From: Tetradesmus obliquus
Taxonomy: Eukaryota > Chlorophyta > Chlorophyceae > Sphaeropleales > Scenedesmaceae
NCBI GenBank assembly: GCA_030272155.1
Contig: CP126203.1
Span: 558,001 to 622,000 of the forward strand
Length of the DNA stretch: 64,000 nucleotides
Direction of reading: 5' to 3'
Shown: positions 53,202 through 64,000 of the stretch, piece by piece
Numbering within the stretch: the stretch's first letter is position 1
Layout: the number at the start of each line of letters is the position of its first letter
Translations under genes and position numbers: made by a program
Notes under the pieces: model-generated
Database searches by the model: none
The model's input: only the letters and a program-made list of their open reading frames with translations
Told to the model about the DNA's origin: nothing

Positions 53202-54324
53202 GGGTAGAGGGTCTCAGCAAGCAAAAAGCGATTGATGTAACTCAGATCAAAAGACGTGCAGAGCCTGAGACAGCCAGTCTGCCTAGATCAGAGACACAGA
53301 TGCTGCAACAGGACTCGTGCGCGCTGTGAAGGCGTGGAAGACCAATGCGGCTGTTGTGTCTTTAACACACGGTGCGGAAGCGTGATCAAACCTGAAGTTC
53401 ACGCGACCAAGCCAGCAGCAAGCGTGTTTAACAGTGGGGTACAGCACGAGCAGCTGCGTCTATGCGTGCCCTGAATATTTGCTGTGAAAAGAAGTTATAA
53501 TCAATAACAAACGGGATAAACGGTGTGCACAGGTCCAAAATCATGGCGAGTACTGTAGTGCCTACTTTCCAGGGCGCTGACAGCCTGTAGTGCACGACCT
53601 TTTCACCACCCCAAAGGATGGAGGTGCTGAGCAGTGACACCATGCTGTATGATCAATCCTTCAGGACGATCCCCACGATTTCATGACTGATTTGCTGCAA
53701 GCTGAGCAACCGCAGGTACAGCACCAGCAGATGACGCAGTCAACAGCCTTCAAGGCTTTGTCAGGCTGTTGCACCAGACTATGGCTGGCAGTGAAAACTG
53801 CCAGAACGCCCAGCACAAACATAAAACCTCAACAACGGCAATTACACTGCGCACAGTGCATGGTGCAGCAGCGCACACGCATGCCTGTGCCAACCATGTC
53901 TTGCCCAGCCTGGGCCGCCCAGGCTGAGCGGCTGCCCAGCAGATCACAAATCCAAATAAAGTTTACTGCGCACAGTGCATGGTGCAGCAGATGCAAAATG
54001 CGTTCAATGTGCTGATTCTCGGGCCATGCTGTGCAACGCCAATTAGGTAACGCATCAGGTATGCCAGCATGGCGTTGCTGAGGACTGGTACAGCCACTCC
54101 CCGTCATGCCCGCCCTCAGCGCTCTGTACAGCTCTTGCTCCTCACTAAATGGCCGGTACCTCTTCGTCAGCATGCACCGCACTTCTCCCGGAGCTTCATG
54201 CAACTGTGTAATACCAGAAAACGACGAATGCTTTTTCCAATGCACAAGATGCGCCGGCGCACTCAATGGCCTGTCTTGCACTTGGCACCAAGGCCCTCCA
54301 CGCTGTTTCTCCTTTCCACAACTG
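53202..54324. other. Intergenic region between the CLPF-like and G3BP-like genes
   Basis: Holds the G3BP promoter and the CLPF-like 3' flank. A direct repeat of about 25 bases (ACTGCGCACAGTGCATGGTG plus a few) occurs at 53845 and 53967. A 71-codon hydrophobic reading frame at 53428-53643 on the minus strand has no recognisable relative and is not called. Confidence 0.45.
53842..53846 (-). terminator. Candidate poly(A) signal of the CLPF-like gene
   Basis: TTACA on the plus strand, TGTAA on the gene's strand, about 480 bases past the stop. Weak. Confidence 0.25.
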
Positions 54325-57300
54325 TCACTCCTCGTTGTCCCCGCCCTCCTGCTCCTCGCTGCCGGGCCGGTACACATCCCGCCTCCGTGCGCTGTACTTG
54401 TCCCGAAGCTGCCTGCAGGGCAGCATCATCACCATCACGCTGACATGACAATCTCTGGAAGCAACGGCACCGTAGGCCATGCAACCCAGTGAAATGGCTC
54501 GATCAAAGACCAACGATTCACTGTGTTGCAGGCATTGCAGATATTGAAGGCAAAAACAAATCAGGCAGCAATCGTCTTGACTGGTGCTTTGAAAATCAAG
54601 AGGTACGTTGATGATCATGAGGCAGCAACCGCCATAGCAGCTCACCTGCAGGGCAGCAGGTCGCCTCGTGCATCCTGGCCCAGGAACAGAACGTAGCTGT
54701 AAGGGTGCTGCAGCGGGTCGGGGCCGTACACCTGCGGGGAAAGAACAACAGTGAAGATAGAGTTATGCAGTTTGCATGGAAGCGTAAGGCCAAAACAGGC
54801 ATCGAAATGGGCGTCAAACTTGCTCATCCTGAGTCTACTACATTTGTAATAAGCAGAAGTTCTACAGTTGTAACATACATCATGACAGCTTATTAAAACT
54901 ACTACTCACCCTTCACACAGCACTCTCATCATCATCAACACCAGCAGGATGTTGGATTGACAGACTAGAATGCTCTTGTTTTCTGTTGTATTTCCTGTTG
55001 TTTGTAGCTTCTTGTTGCTCAGCAGCCGCTGACGGCAACATTTGTTATGTTTAATGAGCAGACCTAACCCCTCCCTCCCCTTAGCTGCATTGTTGCTCAC
55101 CAGCTGCTGTCTGCACAGGAGTGTGTGGGTCGGCATGTCGCGTTCACCTTTCCTGCAAGATGAAGCTAGCAAGCATAAAGAGGCCGCAGTACAGTTTGAA
55201 CAATGCAAAGTGCCACACAAGCACCTACCTGGCCCCAGCTGGCCCCTTCATCCTCCAGCTCTGGTGCAGCCAGCAGCTCCTGCGCCACGTAGGCCACCGG
55301 CGGCTGCGCTGAGTCGTAGCTCCAGTCTGACACCTCCACCAGCAGGTGGTAGAAGGGCTGGCTGCATTGTTCATAAGTGTGCAGGCGCATAAATTGTGAA
55401 GCAGATGCAAGCATGAACTGAGGGAGCACAGTAGGAGGCAGGAGCATGTGCAGGTGTCGTAGCTCCAGTCTGACACCTCCACCAGCAAGTGGTGGAAGGG
55501 CTGGCTACAGTTTCATAGTTGGGGTGCCAAGTGCAACAGTGTTAGACCGCAAGAACCACAACACAGAGCAGATGCTTTAGCAAGGAGATTGTGCCAGTGT
55601 ATTGCAGACCCTGGCAAGCGCCTGCTGGACAGCTGAATTGAGTGTGCAACTGTAGCATCAATTCTGCTGAGCTGAACACTGACAACCAAGCAGAATGCAG
55701 CCAAACACCGCCTTTGAATGCCCACCTGAGGCCTTTCTTGAGCTCCCCTGCGTGTGCTGCCGCCTGCCATGCCTCGTCCTCGCAGCAGCCCACATCCCAG
55801 CCCACCACCACCCCCCGGTAGCCGTGCTGCCTGCAAGCCAGCAGCAGCAGCAGCAGCAAGGCTTGTTGCATGTGAGGATGACAAGATACAGATCAGACGA
55901 TGCATAACACATACTAGCAGTCAATGTCACCACCACTGAGCCAATCAGCGCACGTGTGCATCGCGCGCTGCCTCAGGCACAGCACCACCACCTGTGCAGC
56001 TGGCACTACTACACTCCCCCATAACAAAACATCGTATTCAAAACATCGCCAGCCATCGTACCTGTGCACCACGCGCTGTCCCAGGCGCAGCGCCACCACC
56101 TGAGGTGCAAGCACTACTGCACTCACGCATGAGTTATGCGGCATAACACATGTTGCTCTCGCAAACTTGCCCACATAACCGCTACTCAGCTCACCTGTGC
56201 ACCACGCGCTGCCCAAGGCGCAGCGCCACCACCTGCAGAGCAGGCAGCTGCTCCGCAGCCAAAGCTGCTGCCTGCTTGGCCTGGCGGTCCAGCGCAGCAA
56301 GCATGTCGCGCACCTTGGCTGCATCAGCGTACCTGCAGGGACAAGACCGAGGCCAGACAGCGTTAAAAGGCTGCAGGGATGGACCCGGCTATGCAGGATT
56401 ACTGTGCGGCACGCTTGGGCGTGTTGTGATGATCGTTGGCACTGAGGCGCAAGATGTGCTTGCTGTAGCAACATTGCAACCTGCCTTGCCAATCCATGCA
56501 TCTGCCGACGCTGCGCTTATTAATTGCCATGTGGCAGGTTGTGCATGGCAGTTGAGTGGCTCACATGCACACTTAACCAGAACATCGTTGATGAATTGAA
56601 TTGGCATGCACCCACCACTCCTCCTACACCGCGCGCTGCATCTCGCTGCGCAGCCTTAAGCCCTCGCTCATGGTGCCGCGCAGGTCACGCACGTCCAGGC
56701 TGGCCTGTGCTGCGCCTAGTTGCACTTCACATGCAGCTAAACCATCAAACCACATACCGCACGCTGCATCTCGCTGGCGCAAGTTGAACAAGCACAGAAA
56801 ACAACAGGCTTCTCGCTCAGCTCGGCCACCAGGCCTGGAACTTGCCGCTCCTCTTGCACCGCGCGCTCCATCTCGCTGCGCAGCCGCAGCCCCTCGCTCA
56901 TGGTGTCCCTGAGGTCCAGGCTGGCCTGTGCTGCGCCTGCTTGCACTCCACACGCAGCCAAGCCACCAAACCACACACCGCGCGCTGCACCTCGCTGGCG
57001 CAATTTCGACAAGCACACCAAACGATAGGCTTGTCGCTCAAGTACGCCGGCAGAAAAGGAACTTACCGCTCCTCCTGCACCGCACGCTGCAACTTGCTAC
57101 GAAGCCGCAGCCCCTCGCTCAAGGTGTCCCTCAAGTCCAGGCTGGCCTGTGCTGCGCCTGCTTGCACTCCACATGCAGCTAAACCTCTAAACAACACACC
57201 GCGCGCTGCATCTTGCTGCCGCAAGTTGGACAAGCACAGCGAACGACAGGGCTTCTTGCTTATGTACGCCAACACAAAAGGAACTTACCGCTCCTCCTGC

Positions 57301-58895
57301 ACTGCACGCTGCATCTCGCTGTGCAGCCTCAAGCCCTCGCTCATGGTGTCCCTCAAGTCCAGGCTGGCCTGTGCTGCGCCTAGTTGCACTTCACATGCAG
57401 CTAGACCCCCAAACCACATACCACGCGCTGCATCTCGCTGGCGCAAGTTGAACAAGCACAGAAAACAACAGGCTTCTCCCGCAGCTAAGCGACCAGAAAA
57501 CGGACTTACCGCTCCTCCTGCACAGCGCGCTGCATCTCGCTGCGGAGCCGCAGGCCCTCGCTCATGGTGTCCCTCAAATCCAGGCTGGCCTGCGCTGCGC
57601 CTGCCCCAAGAGCATCTTCTTCGCTCATGCTGGACTGCACGGACACGGCCTTGCGCTCCTGCATGTCGCGCAGCGCAAGGTCGACCTGCGCTTGCAGGAA
57701 AGGGCGGGAAAGCGGCAGCGGTGATCAGCGCTGAATACAAAGGATGCTGCGTGCGTCCTGCAGCCGCACCACACCTGCCGCAGATCAGCATGTAAACAAA
57801 AGGAAGATGCACCTGATGGTATAATACAGTTGAACCTGCTGCTCCCTCAGCTCCGGCACTGCTGCCTGGTCCACACCACACCTGATGCTCTGCCAGTCAA
57901 ACAAACTCGCCGCACAAGTTTGACCGCTGCTCACCGTTTCCCGCTTTGCCCTGATCTGCTGCGCTGCCTCGTATGCTTCATAGTTGAGCGCCCGCTGCAG
58001 TTGAGCGTCCAGCTCCAGTTGGAAGATGAAGTACACGATTTCCTCGTTGACAAGCGCGGAGCGCTCACACTCGCGCTCGCCTGCACGATCAAACGTACAC
58101 AGCCATGGATGTGATTGTTGTGTTGTCACGATCTCCAGATGTCCAAACTTCAAGTTGGATGGAGGGCAGCTGCATGGCACATTGATGGTTGCAAGGCAGG
58201 CAGCCGCACCGCTTGCGGTTGCACTGCTGTGCATGATGTGGGTTGGTGTTGATGCAGATGAATTGACAGGCAGCAGACAGGCAGGGCACTGCAGGCGCGT
58301 GTGCATGTGAAAAAAGCATGCAACTGGAACACAGTTCAACTGCGCATGCCACGACCACCAGCATTCTGGCTGCGATACTTCCGGCCACGCCGTGCCATAC
58401 AATGCATGGCTTATGCCCATGCTACTGCTGCTGTTCTGCTGCTGCTGCTGCTGCCCCCTGTTTTGAATAATACAGAAGAAGCCCCACCTGCGGATGTCCC
58501 CTGCCTACGCAGAGCCTTCCAGTTAGGACTTTTCCATGGCCATGCTTCGGTGCTGCTGCTGCTGCCGCCACTGCTGCTGCTACTGCTGTTTACTGCAACA
58601 CGTCGATGGCGTTGGTTACGCCACCGGTTCTTTGCTGCTACTGTCAGCGGCTGACTGCCTGCTGCTGTTGTAGCGTTTCTGGGCAGGGCTGCTGCTGCTG
58701 CTGTTGTTGAACGCAGGCATCCTGCAGATGCTATGCTGCAGTGTCTATGTAAAGGTAGCTGCTGTGGGTTCTGCTGACGACCGTGAATGCCCACGTGCCC
58801 TGCAGGATGGTGCAGAGCAGCAGCACAGCAGCAGGCACACTGTAGCGGATGCGAAATGATGTATGAGGGCAGGATCGCCGTCCGTGTAAGCTCAT
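54325..58895 (-). CDS. CLPF: CLPF-like UVR/YccV-domain protein, probably plastid Clp adaptor
   Basis: In Arabidopsis CLPF pairs with CLPS1 to deliver substrates to the stromal Clp protease. Exons: 58895-58841 (tentative), 58721-58488, 58080-57935, 57685-57510, 56332-56195, 55830-55726, 55361-55229, 54731-54646, 54412-54325; 386 aa if exon 1 is right. From exon 3 on the frame is exact. The N-terminus is Ser/Arg/Ala-rich with few acidic residues, like a transit peptide. ALNYEAYEAAQQIRAKRETV is a UVR motif, followed by a second helical pair (YADAAKVRDMLAALDRQ). The YccV-like domain follows: LRLGQRVVHRQHGYRGVVVG, QPFYHLLVEVSDWSY, YVAQELL, and VYGPDPLQHPYSYVLFLG. Other UVR-YccV proteins exist, so ortholog status is likely, not certain. 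The first exon uses a weak GTGTGC donor. Confidence 0.78.
55457..55508 (-). repeat. Echo of the 5' part of CLPF-like exon 7
   Basis: Repeats the segment coding for QPFHHLLVEVSDWSY ahead of the parent exon 55229-55361 in transcription order. Confidence 0.85.
55955..56110 (-). repeat. Two echoes of the 3' end of CLPF-like exon 5
   Basis: Copies at about 55955-55990 and 56060-56105 repeat VVALRLGQRVVHR-like codons and the donor. The parent exon is 56195-56332. Confidence 0.85.
56610..57400 (-). repeat. Four-unit tandem array of the 3' part of CLPF-like exon 4
   Basis: Copies begin at about 56620, 56846, 57064 and 57290 and repeat AQASLDLRDTMSEGLRLRSE and MQRAVQEER with the GTAAG donor, then ~120 bp of intron. 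Spacing is a regular ~220 bp and the parent exon (57510-57685) continues the series. Copies are about 85-95% alike by eye. Confidence 0.92.
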
Positions 58896-60150
58896 GGTAT
58901 AACAATGTCGATTAAGCATTGGTTTTTCACCTGTATGACCTCGCAGCATCATCACTATCGCGGTGCGCCTTGCTGTTCACAGATCACCTGCTGCTTACGC
59001 CACGCAAAAGTCTTTGCGTGTCGATCGTCCAGTTCACAGAAATTTGCGAAGGTTCGCTCAATCTGTGTATGGCGTGCATTGGCGTACGCTTCACACTGGA
59101 CAGTGGTAAGCCCTGAACGCAGCTACCAACCAGCTGCAAACTGGCACCAACTGGGCTGACGTGGTTGTTCGTCAAAGGTTTCCTTGACGCTGTGTTTTGC
59201 ATTTTCAATATATGACAATTTAATGTCACTGGCACACTACCAAGTTTTTGAATCACGGGCTTTGCACAGACTGATGTTCTTGCAGCACTGGCAGCCCATG
59301 TGATCGTGCCAGTGTGTTGGCCACGCGGAAAATGTGGCTGGTGTCCTGTGCTCAATTTTGCATGTGCACAGGCGCTTGATGATGTAGGCTGCTGCTTTCA
59401 GCGGCATACGTGCAATGTGTGAAGGCAGTGACAAAATGCACCGTGGCAGAGCCTGAAGTGCAGGCTGTACTGCTGGCAGTGGCGTGCCACGAAGCCGGCA
59501 CCTGTGGATAACAACTCATTGTCGAGCCCAAACTGCTTACTACAGGCTGACGCAAAATACTTCTTAATCCCTCGTGCAAAGCACAAGCGTGCACAACAGA
59601 CCACTGCAGCGCTGTGCTGCTAACCGGCTAGCTGTCATTCTGTGAACATTCTGACAATTGCACAGTACTGCGTGTGCTCTTGAGCAATACGTTGTAGCCG
59701 GTCCCTTTAGTTCGACAAACCAGGTAGGCTACATCTGTAACCACAGTGCAGGACAAGAAGAAGGAAGGCACTCCAGAAAGCAGTTGTTGACACCTTGACT
59801 GCAATGCACGTGCAGTCTCTTGCCTTGCTATAGCCAGTACATGTACTGCTGCGCAGGTTCAACGTTTGCACGGCTCGCACGCACGTGTTAGGTTCAGAAT
59901 AAACCAATATGATTATTGTCGTAAATTATGACACCATTCTACCGACCTGTAAATGTAAATACGTACGTCTGTCACGATGATGGGGGTGAAGTCATGCTTC
60001 GGCCACTGCCTTGACGTGACGTCTCGCCAGCATAAAACGGCCTGACCTGAACGCTCATTGGCACTCGCAGTTGCATCTATCGTTTGTCAGCCTCGATCAG
60101 TACACAATCCGTCTACAAACAGCCGTTCAACAGCAAAACCGACTTGCAAG
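58896..60150. other. Divergent intergenic region between the CLPF-like gene and ELIP
   Basis: About 1.25 kb between two start codons pointing away from each other. The ELIP side carries ACGT-core elements and a TATA-like box. Nothing coding was recognised between 58960 and 59960. Confidence 0.5.
60012..60037 (+). promoter_or_regulatory. ELIP promoter: ACGT-core elements and TATA-like box
   Basis: TGACGTGACGTC at 60012-60023 holds two overlapping ACGT cores (bZIP/HY5-type sites). CATAAAACG follows about ten bases later, about 115 bases before the ATG. Another ACGTACGT lies at 59964-59971. Plant ELIP promoters are known to use ACGT elements under light and UV-B control; use here is inferred. 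Confidence 0.5.
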
Positions 60151-63100
60151 ATGTTGACCCAGCGCACAGCAGTTGTTTCCGGCCGTGCAGCGGCCCGCTT
60201 CGCTCCAGCGCTGCCCAGTCGTCCTGCACTGCGCTCTGTCGTGCGCCGCTTCAAGTGCGTGCGGCTAATCAGCTTGTCTTGGCTGCTGCTATTCTGCTGT
60301 ACAGCAGTGCACCTCATTTCTGGTGGCAGCTGCCACGTGAAAATGCAGCCAAACCAAGTGCATTGAGCTGTTTACAGAGCAGTAACTACTATTCAAATAT
60401 CCTTCCTTCTGACTTTTGCTGTTTGACTGTGTCCTGCAGGGAAGAAGACAACCTGCATGCGGCTATTGAGGAGGCTGCCTCCCACAAGCAGGGCAAGGTC
60501 ACTGACACCAAGCTCAGCCCAGAGCAGCTCGAGGAGGTGAGGTTTCAACATTACTCATTAGTAACCGATAATAGCTGCAGCTAGTGGCTTATAGTAGTGC
60601 ATTCTAGGGTCCCAACATGCAAGGTCAGGTCACTGACACCAAGCTCAGCCCAGAGCAGCTCGAGGAGGTGAGACAAGGCAACTGACACCTACAGCTAGCT
60701 TATGGCTGCAGCCACAGCCAGTAGCCATAGGCAGTGCTGTATCTGGCACCTGTAGCTGGTGCCCAATGCTTCTGACAGCCGAGATCAAGCTGAAACATCC
60801 CAAGGTGCAAGCTGGTGGGGATGCGGGTATCATCTCTTGCTGTGCTCCCGCCAGCTTTATTGTTGCAATATTGGCACATCCTCTCAGGGTTCTGGCCTGT
60901 GCCTGCTTTAGGTGGTGCCAGGACGCACATGCAACTGCCTTCTCTGTCTTTCAGTCATTGACAACGGTCTGAGTTTGGTGAAGCAGCTTCTGTTGTTAGT
61001 GCTGTGGGCATCCAGCCTGTCGCTCAAGCCTGTGCATTGTTGAATGCGCGGCCTGATCGACAAGCTGAATGCCGGAACTGGGCTTCATCTGTGGCTGCTG
61101 CCCACTGCATGGTGCTGGTTCCAGCTGCAGTGCAACCATAGAGAAGTGTAGCAGCAGCCATACTGTCTTTGCATGTAATGCCAAGGACAGGATACTGTTG
61201 GGCTGGGCATCACAAACAAATCAACAATCATGATGCTGCCCTAGTTTCCATTCAGCAGTACCTCTTGCAATCTCAGCGACGTGGCAAGGAGCGACGTGGC
61301 AAGGATAATGCTGGGTTTTTGGCGATGGTGCTGACTGCTGTTGCCTGCTGCTGCCCTGCGCGCTGTGCACCACCCTCTTTACCCTGTCCCCTGCAGGTGT
61401 ACCGTGCTCCTGCAGGCAAGATCAGTCCCAAGATGGCGGAAATGAGGGCAGACCTGGGCAGCGGTGAGTGTGGATGTCACAGCACAGCATTACGGTTGTG
61501 CCCGTTCCAGACTATGGGTGTGCGTGGTGTGTGCTGCACATTCAGGGCTGACCGTGTGGCTGTTCCACTGCACAGCTTATCTCACATTGGCTCTCCTGTC
61601 GCTGCACCCTCCTTGCAGCTGCCTCCGACCCTGCAGTGGCAGAGTATGCCGGCCCCCTGCAGACGCTGCAGGCCTTTGATGGCCCCATCCCTGAGACCTT
61701 CAACGGGCGGCTGTGCATGCTGGCGGTGCCTATTGCCCTGCTGGAGGAGTGGGCACACGCCAACACCATGGCGCAGCAGGTACGCCGTTATGGGATCTTT
61801 TCTGTTCTGTTTCTGTTTAGATCAGGACTGTGATGTTGGCCGGTCGCACTGCTGGAGGAGTGGTTACATGCCAACATCATGGCACAGCAGGTACGTCATA
61901 ATCCACATGATGCTAACCAAATGTTTACAGGTGTATGTAGGCTGTGCATGCTGGCCATGCCCATTGCACTGCTGGAGGAGTGGGCACACGCAAACACCAT
62001 GGCACAGCAGGTACATTGTGTGTGAACATATATCAGACTGTAGTATCGGCTGCTTGCACTGGTGGAGGAGTGGGCGAACGCCAACACCATGGCGCAGCAG
62101 GTACGTTGTGTGTAATTGTGTTTAGGGTTGACTATGAGCGCGATGTGGAGTGGAGAGGAATGAGATGTCAATATATCTTCGCATTGTACAACGTCAGGTG
62201 CACGGCAGTGCTGCGGTAGTATTATGCAACAGCAATATCATTGTTGACATTTGTGTGTCTGCAAGTCAAAGTTATGGCATTTGCTTTCAGCCGTGCACAA
62301 AAGCTTTTCAGGTTGCTACCACCCATTTCAGCAAAAACACTTGGCAGCCAGGTGCCACTGCACTTCAGAGATGGTGACGCACAGGGCCTCAGGATAGTAG
62401 TGGCATGTGGCAACCAGCCACTTGCAGCAGTGCCCACAATTGCAGCCAGTAGTTGCTGTTACAAAGAGATTGATAGATGAGTAGCACGAGTGTGATGCTT
62501 CCAGCTGCTGTGAGGTATGCTCCTCCCCCTATCAACAGACATCAATTAAGATTTTCCAGCAAATAGGCTGGCGGCAGATGAGGCTGCAGCTGCTGAAGGG
62601 CATACGCCTGTGTAACACTGGTGCAACCTATGCTCACCAGGCGGTTGAAGTTCATTTGCTGCTAACAGCGCCCAGTAAGTTGCAGCATAGCAGCTTGCTG
62701 CTAGTGCCAGAAGCGAATATGGGTGCTTATCATTGTGCTGTGTTCTGTTGCATTGCAGGTGCAGGCGCACCCGGAGCGGGTGATCGGCATCTCGCTGCTG
62801 ATCCTCATTGCCACATGCGTGCCAATGTTCAAGTGAGTTAGTATGGGGGATGGTGGATTGTAGTGTGCTGTGTGCAGCATCTTCCTACTCATCCTCATTG
62901 CTACATGCATGCCGGTCTGTGCGATTGTGGGGTGCAATTTGCCCGTCTGTGTGATTGTGCAAGTGCGATTGTGGGGTGCAAAGCTGGAAGCAATATGCAC
63001 CTGGCATGCCTGATGCATCAAAGGAGTGCAGTACCATGATGGATCAGCTGCTGCACGATGATGTCAATGCAGTACTTGCACAGCAAGTGCGACAGCCGTT

Positions 63101-63550
63101 GTGAGCAACGCGTGAAGCTGCTGCTGCTGCTGCTGCTGCTGTTGCTGCTGCTCAGGGGCTACACACGCAAGGAGCCGTTTGCCAACAGCATTTGGTCGCC
63201 CATGGCTGAGAACTGGAACGGCAGGTGGGGCACTTGTAATTATCAGTGTCAGATGATTTGCTCAAGACATCTGTGGGCTGTAGGCTTGCTTTGCTGAGCC
63301 ATGCTGGCATAATGGCCATGGTCATCTTAACGTACCGGCTGGTGCTCATTACATATCTGTACATGTGACTTCTGACAAAGTTGCTGCTGCTCTGCATTGC
63401 TGTTGTTTCAATTTGTACAGGCTGGCCATGCTGGGCTTTGCCGGCATGGTGGCAACTGAGATGATCACTGGAGTCAACGTGCTGCAGGCGTGGGGGCTGC
63501 AGCCCCTGGCCACCCTGGCATCCACTGTCAACCCCGTCACAGGCCTGTGA
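60151..63550 (+). CDS. ELIP: Early light-induced protein (ELIP), three-helix LHC-like
   Basis: Thylakoid photoprotective protein that binds pigment under high light. Seven exons, 60151-60254, 60440-60536, 61397-61463, 61619-61779, 62759-62832, 63156-63224 and 63421-63550, give 233 aa. An Arg/Ala/Ser-rich transit peptide of ~35 residues is followed by a polar stretch. Helix 1 holds the chlorophyll-binding type motif FNGRLCMLAVPIALLEEWA; helix 2 is VIGISLLILIATCVPMF; helix 3 is ENWNGRLAMLGFAGMVATEM. The pair of motifs around a plain middle helix is the ELIP pattern and is shorter than an LHC antenna protein. In helix 1 the usual Glu before xNGRxAM is replaced (PETFNGRLCM keeps a Glu two residues earlier). 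Echoes of exons 2, 4 and 5 lie in the following introns. Confidence 0.92.
60621..60667 (+). repeat. Echo of the 3' end of ELIP exon 2
   Basis: Repeats VTDTKLSPEQLEE and the GTGAG donor almost perfectly, about 130 bases after the parent exon end at 60536. Confidence 0.93.
61846..62103 (+). repeat. Three echoes of the 3' end of ELIP exon 4
   Basis: Copies at about 61846-61890, 61938-62010 and 62056-62103 repeat LLEEWAHANTMAQQ with its GTAC donor; the second also includes RLCMLAMPIA-like codons. The parent exon is 61619-61779. Confidence 0.92.
62867..62915 (+). repeat. Echo of the 3' part of ELIP exon 5
   Basis: Repeats codons for LLILIATCMP shortly after the parent exon 62759-62832; the donor is not preserved. 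Confidence 0.75.
63118..63155. repeat. (CTG)n tract forming the acceptor of ELIP exon 6
   Basis: Sense-strand CTG run with one TTG interruption, ending CTCAG at the exon 6 border. Confidence 0.9.
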
Positions 63551-64000
63551 TTTGCGTGTTTGAATCCTTGCAAAACAGTGTGAAAGAAGTTGGAAGGATT
63601 GATCCAGCATCGCCATCTTGGGGTGGCCATGCAGGTATAGCCCACGGAGGCTTTGCTCTGTTGGACATTCCATGATGGTCATGCACGGACCGTGTGCACA
63701 CATGTGTGCATACTGTTCCTCGGGCCAGACAAGGTGATCTGAAGAGTAGTCCGGATGAAAACAGCGTATTGTGAAGTGCAGTTGGGTCTTGCGCGGGATT
63801 TACGAGTTGTGAAGTTGCTGTGGAGCAGTTCTTTGTTTTTGTTGGTGGTGACGCATGTCACATATGGTGCTGATGGTACAGCAATGCTAAGATGGATTGG
63901 TGAATTGTGCGATCAATTTTGGCGCAGTGATGTGAAGGAGGAGTGACAGCGAGTGTGGCAGGGCACGGGCGGCACAGCACGAAGTATATGCAAGGCATGA
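63551..64000. other. ELIP 3' flank
   Basis: No further gene recognised before the window ends, and no TGTAA signal seen in these 450 bases. Confidence 0.4.

Noticed and set aside
53428-53643. A 71-codon hydrophobic reading frame
   Set aside because: Starts with ATG and has a membrane-like stretch, but no relative is recognised and it lies in a promoter/3' flank region; could be chance.

Overview
The window is nuclear DNA of a green alga (Chlorophyta). The case rests on intron-rich genes with GT-AG splice sites, state-transition kinase and ELIP genes, plant-type N-glycan glycosyltransferases, very high CAG/CTG triplet content and candidate TGTAA poly(A) signals. A core chlorophyte of the Sphaeropleales/Scenedesmaceae type would fit, but that placement is inference. 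I could model ten protein genes exon by exon; in every model the exon lengths sum to whole codons across all splice phases. LAYOUT: glutamate dehydrogenase (minus, 569-7120); a nucleotide-sugar-transporter-like membrane domain apparently fused to a GT10 alpha-1,3-fucosyltransferase (plus, 8110-16453); a GT61 glycosyltransferase resembling beta-1,2-xylosyltransferase (plus, 17261-20202); an armadillo-repeat protein (minus, 21253-23777); a gene-poor 5.6 kb stretch with a hAT-like MITE, a GC-rich tandem repeat and other repeats (23778-29377); a long coiled-coil/low-complexity protein ending in a CELF/FCA-like RRM (minus, 29810-34525); a FUT8/GT23-like glycosyltransferase (minus, 35227-38258); the STT7/STN7 state-transition kinase (plus, 38748-45468); a G3BP-like NTF2-RRM-RGG protein (minus, 48959-53201); a CLPF-like UVR/YccV protein (minus, 54325-58895); and an ELIP-type three-helix LHC-like protein (plus, 60151-63550). 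HOW THE GENES RELATE: three candidate Golgi type II glycosyltransferases (GT10, GT61, GT23-like) that could decorate the N-glycan core lie within 30 kb, and the GT10 enzyme appears to carry its own transporter-like domain. A second group (STT7, CLPF-like, ELIP) is plastid-directed and concerns light acclimation and proteostasis. MAIN OBSERVATION: nearly every gene carries 'exon echoes', partial copies of an exon end plus its splice site, repeated up to about seven times in the neighbouring intron. Echoes of an exon's 5' end lie upstream of it and echoes of its 3' end lie downstream, as expected if tandem duplications repeatedly straddled splice junctions. I count roughly fifty or more. One GDH exon fragment has also landed in an intron of the fucosyltransferase gene, next to a CTG tract. 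CTG tracts are strand-polarised: they mostly sit immediately 5' of 3' splice sites in the sense orientation. No rRNA, tRNA, CRISPR array or retroelement was recognised.
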